Below, piece by piece: positions 59,259 through 64,000 of a stretch of 64,000 nucleotides of DNA. A program made the position numbers and the translations under genes. The notes below the pieces were generated by a model. The model ran no database searches, was not told where the DNA came from, and saw nothing but the letters and a program-made list of their open reading frames with translations. Each line of letters opens with the position of its first letter. Within the stretch, counting starts at the first letter, position 1. Source of the stretch: Paramecium tetraurelia (Eukaryota; Ciliophora; Oligohymenophorea; Peniculida; Parameciidae); assembly GCF_000165425.1 (NCBI RefSeq), contig NW_001799266.1, positions 372,001-436,000 of the forward strand. The letters run 5' to 3'.

Positions 59259-59600
59259 TCAATTATAAGTGTTATCTTTGGGGATGAATTCAATATTCTT
59301 TCCAAATTCCTCATATGTTTACTGATTACAGTGTTATTTTAATATTTCAGCCATTTTTTCATCTTATATTGAGTTCTCTATATATTAAGATTACGGTAGA
59401 CATTCTTTTTGGCAACGAAGGGTTATAAATAGTCTGTGTTTTCCCTTCTTATTTCATAATACATTTTTTAAACTAAAATTAGCCATCCTTTGAGAACCAA
59501 TTAAATAAGCAAGTTTAACCTCTAATTCAATATATCGTTCCTATTCCTGCTTTAGGATATAATTTTCAATTTCAGAATAATCCTATCATACAAAAAGAAT
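59259..59600 (-). CDS. possible small gene, start unresolved
   Basis: A minus-strand frame ending at TGA 59259-59261 contains DYSEIENYILKQEQERYIEL, EVKLAYLIGSQRM, and EEFGKNIEFIPKDNTYN. One TGA near 59450 is removed if an 18-nt GTA...AAG intron is allowed. The 5' end lacks an ATG in frame. Protein-like but weak evidence. Confidence 0.35.
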
Positions 59601-59939
59601 AGATGGCTATATTCTGAGATATTATTGTTTTATCAACTTTTGAGGTTTTAAAATTTTAATTTAAGGAAAGCGATCAGGAGAGATCGTAAGGGATTATTAA
59701 TTCTTCTTAAAAATCTAGATTTTAAAGATTTATTATTATTATTAATTTATACTATTTTTTTCACTTCTTTTTTAATAAATTTTGTTCATTATAAAATAAA
59801 ATACAACTTTTAATAAATGATGTGATAAATTACTATTAAATCTCCCTATCTCTTCTGTGAGTCTAGAATTAAGCTTAAGGAAGAGTCTTTTATATTATAA
59901 TAATAAGAAAATTGTGTGAGCATTATAAAATTAAATAAT
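59601..59939. other. intergenic, AT-rich
   Basis: 339 nt with ATTATTATT-type simple runs near 59730-59745 and little else. No frame supported. Confidence 0.4.
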
Positions 59940-60270
59940 TCATTTTTTTTCTTTTTCCAAACATAACAACAAGTCTTTATACAAATAGTTAATGGCATAT
60001 TTAATTTATTCATCATCGGATTCTCTATCATCATCAGATTTCTTAATATAATTTTAGATATTACATGTTTTTATAGGATTGATTAATATTCTTAAGGAAT
60101 ATTTAAATCTTTATCCTCATAGCAGATAAATTACCTTTAAGATTTATTTTTTTTCAAATTAATCATTGTCTTTTAGTTATTATCATTAATACCTATTTAG
60201 GCTTCTTATGTATTGGTCCTCTTCTCCTAATTGGAGTTTATTGTGCACTAGGAAAAGGGTACTCACTCAT
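59940..60270 (-). CDS. hypothetical small basic protein
   Basis: Starts MSEYPFPSAQQTPIRRRGPI at 60270. Two introns, 23 nt ending AAG near 60174-60196 and 23 nt near 60041-60063, lead to KSDDDRESDDEQIKYAINYL and YKDLLLCLEKEKK at TGA 59940-59942, about 85 residues. Arg/Lys-rich start and acidic centre. No family recognised. Confidence 0.45.
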
Positions 60271-60541
60271 AGATACATTCTATTATAATGAGTATAAATA
60301 AATAATATAAAGGCAGACATAGACAAAAGAATTTTGTGGTGAATACCTCTTAACAAGTGACAGACAAGTCTTCTCTTGACTTTTGCCTATCAGAGTTCCT
60401 AGTTTTCATTTTATTAAATATTTTAATCTGTAGATCACTAATATAGTTAGCACAACAATCACAATAATAATAATCAATTTTTTTATTTCTTTCCAAAAAA
60501 TATTCTTTTTCCTTTTTCAATTGTTAATTTACTTTTATCAT
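60263..60541 (-). CDS. possible small gene with C-terminal hydrophobic helix
   Basis: An open minus-strand frame MIKVNQQLKKEKEYFLERNK (60541) runs past YYYCDCCANYISD and RQKSREDLSVTC to FFCLCLPLYYLFILIIIECI and a TGA at 60263-60265. It overlaps the start of the preceding model by a few bases, so one of the two is wrong or an intron shortens this one. Unrecognised. Confidence 0.3.
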
Positions 60542-61049
60542 TTAACTCGTTAGCAACATATTATACTATGTAATTGAGTAAATTTCTCAATTCTCATAAT
60601 TTTATTAAAATAACTACATGGAAACAAGAAACCTATCCATTTCTTTTTTTATTAAATATTTATTATATCCAAAGATGGATTATCATCAAACCCAACTTAA
60701 TTATTACTTTAATTTAGTTCTACAAGAAACCTTATAGTTTTGGATTTATATGAAAATCACAAATTTTATAATAAAATTTCATATAAATTTTCTCATATAA
60801 TTTGAATTACATTAATGAGTAAATTTATTTCTGTTGTCTTTAGATATTAGAATCATTTGAATTCCTACAAAATAACTTTAGATTATTTTAATGGATCTCT
60901 TCATTGCAAATAATTTTGAACTGTTGTTACACATTTTAATAAGATTAAAAGTATAATTTCATTAATAAAGAGAATTCTTTTATTTAACTATTAATTCGGC
61001 ATGGTAATCATATGAATTATGAAATGTATTAATTTAATATTAAAAAATA
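60542..61049. other. intergenic, divergent promoter interval
   Basis: 508 nt, very AT-rich, upstream of the importin-alpha-like gene. No frame, RNA gene or repeat recognised. Confidence 0.45.
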
Positions 61050-62468
61050 ATGCTTAATTACAAGCGAGAAATTTTCAGAATTAATATTAGGCAATAAAAG
61101 CATGAGGAAATTTTTCTTTAGAAAAGAATTGTGTCTCACTAAAAGGAAAAAGAATAATCCTTTGAAATGTTAATACAGGCTATGGATAATGCAAAAGTTA
61201 TAACTTTAAGAAATTTAGATGAATTAAATGGCTATTTATAATACTTTGCTAAAACAAAATTAACAATTGATTAAATTTTATTGGTTGAACATTATGCCAA
61301 TACTTTAATGACAATTTTAATAAATCCTATAGTTTATAATGTGAATGAACTGATAAAAGAAATATTAACTCTTTTAGTAAATCTAGCCTAATTTTCGGAA
61401 AGGATTTCCATTAATTTGTTAAAAAGTAACTTTGTTAACTGTAATATAATTCAAATATTATCAAGTTTTATTTAAAATAAGATAGAAGTGATTCTAACTC
61501 TTGAATTGTTGATGAATTTATGGGGAAATTCTAACAGTCATTAAAAATATGATTAAAATCTTATACAAACAATTGAAATATATCTAGATTGTTGCATTTC
61601 GATAAATGATAATATAAGCATTCAATTAATTTCAAAGTGTTTAAAGAATTACCTTCAAAACATAAGTGATGAAAATAATTTTGAATATGAATATTTAATA
61701 AATATAGTAAGAAAATTACTAAATTATGGAGTTCAGGAGAGTGTTGACTTTTTAGATGTCTAAATAGAGGCATATTGCTCAATAGTTCAACTCTTTAATC
61801 ATAATTTTGTAATCCAGGATCTGAATATGATTTTAAGCATTTTAGATTTGTGTATAAAGAAACCAGAATTAATAGAAATGATTACTAGAATATTTTCATA
61901 TTTCAGCATAAATGAGCCAGATAGCTTTTATGAGAAATTGATTATGTCTGTGATTTAGTTTAGTAAGCATATTATTAGATCTTCACTTAATGAGCAAATT
62001 CCTTGCATTCTAAATTTATGCAGTATAATTTTCCATTAAGAATGTGAAAAGAACTACAATATTTTATAGCCTTATTATAATGATTCAGTTATCATAATGG
62101 AGATTATAAGGCTTTAGGAGGATGGTTAACCAAGAAAAATAAGGGAGGCAGCAATAAGATGCATTAAAATATTGATAGAAAACTCGAATGAAAATTAAAT
62201 TCAGCTATTAATTTTTGAAAAAATACACTTAAAATTGATGGATGTACTTAATGATTTTTCACTTAATTCTAATTCAATACTATTTACTTTAATTTCTTTA
62301 CATAATCTTATGAAAACATAAAGAAATAAATATCCTGAATGTTTAGAACCCTAGAATCTTATACATTTAACAAATTCTAAAAACAAGGATATTTAAAAAA
62401 TAACTTATGAAATAATACAATAAGTTGAAGAAAGTAATCACAATTGTATGAGTAATATATTACTATGA
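61050..62468 (+). CDS. importin-alpha-like ARM-repeat protein
   Basis: One intronless frame of about 470 codons from MLNYKREIFRINIRQQKHEE (61050) to TGA 62466-62468. The N-terminal RINIRQQKHEEIFLQKR segment resembles the basic importin-beta-binding region of importin-alpha. The rest is a chain of short helices with ARM-repeat spacing (LISKCLKNYLQNISD, IREAAIRCIKILIENSNENQ). The classical Trp/Asn NLS-binding ladder is not obvious, so cargo binding may be altered. The lack of introns in a gene this long is unusual in this window. It converges with the next gene, 14 nt between stops. Confidence 0.7.
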
Positions 62469-62482
62469 ATTATATAAATAAA

Positions 62483-63831
62483 TCATTTTTGTTCTTGTTG
62501 AAAATATTTGACCATAATCTTAGCAGTAGTCTCATCATCCTCTAAATGATAAGGATACCCCAATTTCATTTATCCAGAGTCTGCCTTTTTTTATTTATAT
62601 TAATCCATGAATCTAGATCTGGCTCCTCCTTGTGAACCCAAAGATTCACGACTAAAAGGATTATTGGAGTGATGACTTTAGATCTAAACCTATGAAACCT
62701 CTTGGATTTAAGTCAATTTCTATTTAGGTATAAATAGATCTGCTGTAAGCATTTACTAAGTGGGTTAGTCTTCTTAAGATGGAAATTGATTTTAGACTAT
62801 GACAGCTTGTTGGGGAGGTTGTTTTGTTATTACTTTTTGGTTTAGGTAATTTATAGATTGTCTGTACAGTTTGTTAGGCTGTTGTGGTCTCAAATTATGT
62901 AAAGATTGGCCTTTATAACTAGAATATAAGTATGTGATTTACTTGTTACTATGTTAATAGGGTGTAATATGATCAATGCTTTTAGTTTATAAGAGTGTAG
63001 TTTTATAATGTTCTATTTATTTATTAGATGAGTATTCATCATAATTTTATTGCATATTTAGTATTTTATCCTACTTCATAGTTCTTAAAGATCTAGATAT
63101 ATGCATAGTGGTGCCAACTTGATCCTCTTTAACTGTGGTAATAAAATCACTCCTTTTATGCTGATTATAATAAAAAGGAAAAATACCTCTTTTTCTTTGA
63201 ATCTTTATCTCGAAAGATCTCCAACTACTTCGTAACCATCAATATATTGGTTATTTTGATTATTGAGGTTAATAGGATGCTGTTCCCAAGGGTAGTCACT
63301 CCTATGGCCCATCATATAAACATGGATAAATGTTAAATGTATGATTATCCAACCATTTTTCTTTTTGTTCATCTTTCCAACTTGGTCTAATCAACATTTT
63401 CAAGTCTTTATTCTTGAAAACTATAGATATTTATGAATTACTTAGACATCTAATTGTTCACTCACCTTTTTTAATTCTTGGTTCACTCTTTCAACTTCAG
63501 TTCTCTAACTTAAACCAAATCTCATTGGCTCACTTTGCTTTGATAAATCTTTTGGTTTCAACCACTTTTCATGATTTTTAGTTGGAAGGTTTGGATCAAA
63601 CTCACCTGTTGCTAAATGAGCAGACCTAAATTCTTGTTATGCGGTTTGAGCTCTGTTTTTTGCTACTTGGAATCTATTATTATTATATCTTATAAATTAC
63701 GTTTTCAGATAGATTCCACCCATCTTTTCCATCTCCTTGTCTTTTTCTCTATCTCGAAATGAATGCTTGCTTGTAGGCAGTAATGGGTATGATCCATTTT
63801 TCATACTTTCTACATATTATTTAGACATCAT
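62483..63831 (-). CDS. hypothetical Gln/Ser-rich protein
   Basis: Start MMSKQYVESMKNGSYPLLPT at 63831. The first part (DPNLPTKNHEKWLKPKDLSK, MRFGLSQRTEVERVNQELKK) looks structured. Further introns near 63440, 63290 and 63155 link to Gln/Tyr/Ser-rich low-complexity text. The end is SQGGARSRFMDQYKQKKADS and KLGYPYHLEDDETTAKIMVK to TGA 62483-62485. About 410 residues. The middle splice sites are not fully resolved. It resembles cytoskeletal or ciliary low-complexity proteins, but no family is named. Confidence 0.5.
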
Positions 63832-63872
63832 TGTTTCTTAAAATGTCTCAATCCTTTATGAGGCACGAGCCT

Positions 63873-64000
63873 TCAATTATACAGATTATATATTTCGTTT
63901 TTAATCTGATTACTCTTTTATTTACTATCTTCATTTATTAATTTATTATACTTATCTTTTTCCTCCTTTTCTTTTTGCAGTTACTACTTTTACTTAAAGA
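63873..64000 (-). CDS. 3' end of a coiled-coil gene, runs off right edge
   Basis: An open minus-strand frame from the window edge reads QKEKEEKDKYNKLINEDSKQ and ends YNLYN at TGA 63873-63875. Typical Lys/Glu/Gln coiled coil. Everything upstream is outside the window. Confidence 0.45.

Overview
The window looks like ciliate nuclear DNA, most probably Paramecium. TGA is the only stop that fits: TAA and TAG recur in conserved protein positions and read as glutamine. Genes are broken by very short GTA...TAG (sometimes AAG/CAG) introns of about 18-35 nt, and removing these restores frame in gene after gene. Genes lie on both strands, are tightly packed, and often converge with only 12-17 nt between stop codons. 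The DNA is very AT-rich. All gene models below were made by reading frames by eye with this code and these introns, so starts and some splice sites are provisional.

Left third (1-22.5 kb): the 5' end of a coiled-coil gene, an MFSD1-type transporter, a very long Cache/HAMP sensor-like gene with frame problems, a MORN protein, a voltage-gated K+ channel with cyclic-nucleotide domain and zinc knuckle, a quiet 1-kb AT-rich stretch, an HMGB protein, a cyclophilin fused to a degenerate fructose-bisphosphatase-like domain, a solute carrier, an ULK/ATG1-like kinase and a Notum/pectin-acetylesterase-like secreted hydrolase.

Middle (22.5-45 kb): a Myb-like protein, an Aurora-like kinase with an N-terminal MYND finger, a large MORN protein, a multi-TM RING protein, an alpha/beta hydrolase, a WDR26/GID7-like LisH-CTLH-WD40 protein, a hybrid histidine-kinase-like protein that lacks both phospho-acceptor residues, a double cNMP-binding protein, an LRR protein with a CxxC-rich tail, TCTP and the spliceosomal SART1/Snu66.

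Right third (45-64 kb): a large HEAT-like protein, an HMG-box protein, several small unknown genes, a third MORN protein, a second cyclophilin, an ataxin-3-type Josephin-UBX deubiquitinase, roadblock/LC7 dynein light chain, a CAMK-like kinase, several small coiled-coil genes, an importin-alpha-like ARM protein, and two minus-strand genes, the last running off the right edge.

No operon, CRISPR array, rRNA, tRNA or convincing transposon was seen. The content is ordinary eukaryotic housekeeping plus ciliate-expanded signalling. The most notable points are unusual domain fusions and pseudo-enzymes, and a set of single-base frame breaks in A/T homopolymers that probably reflect sequence errors but should be checked.
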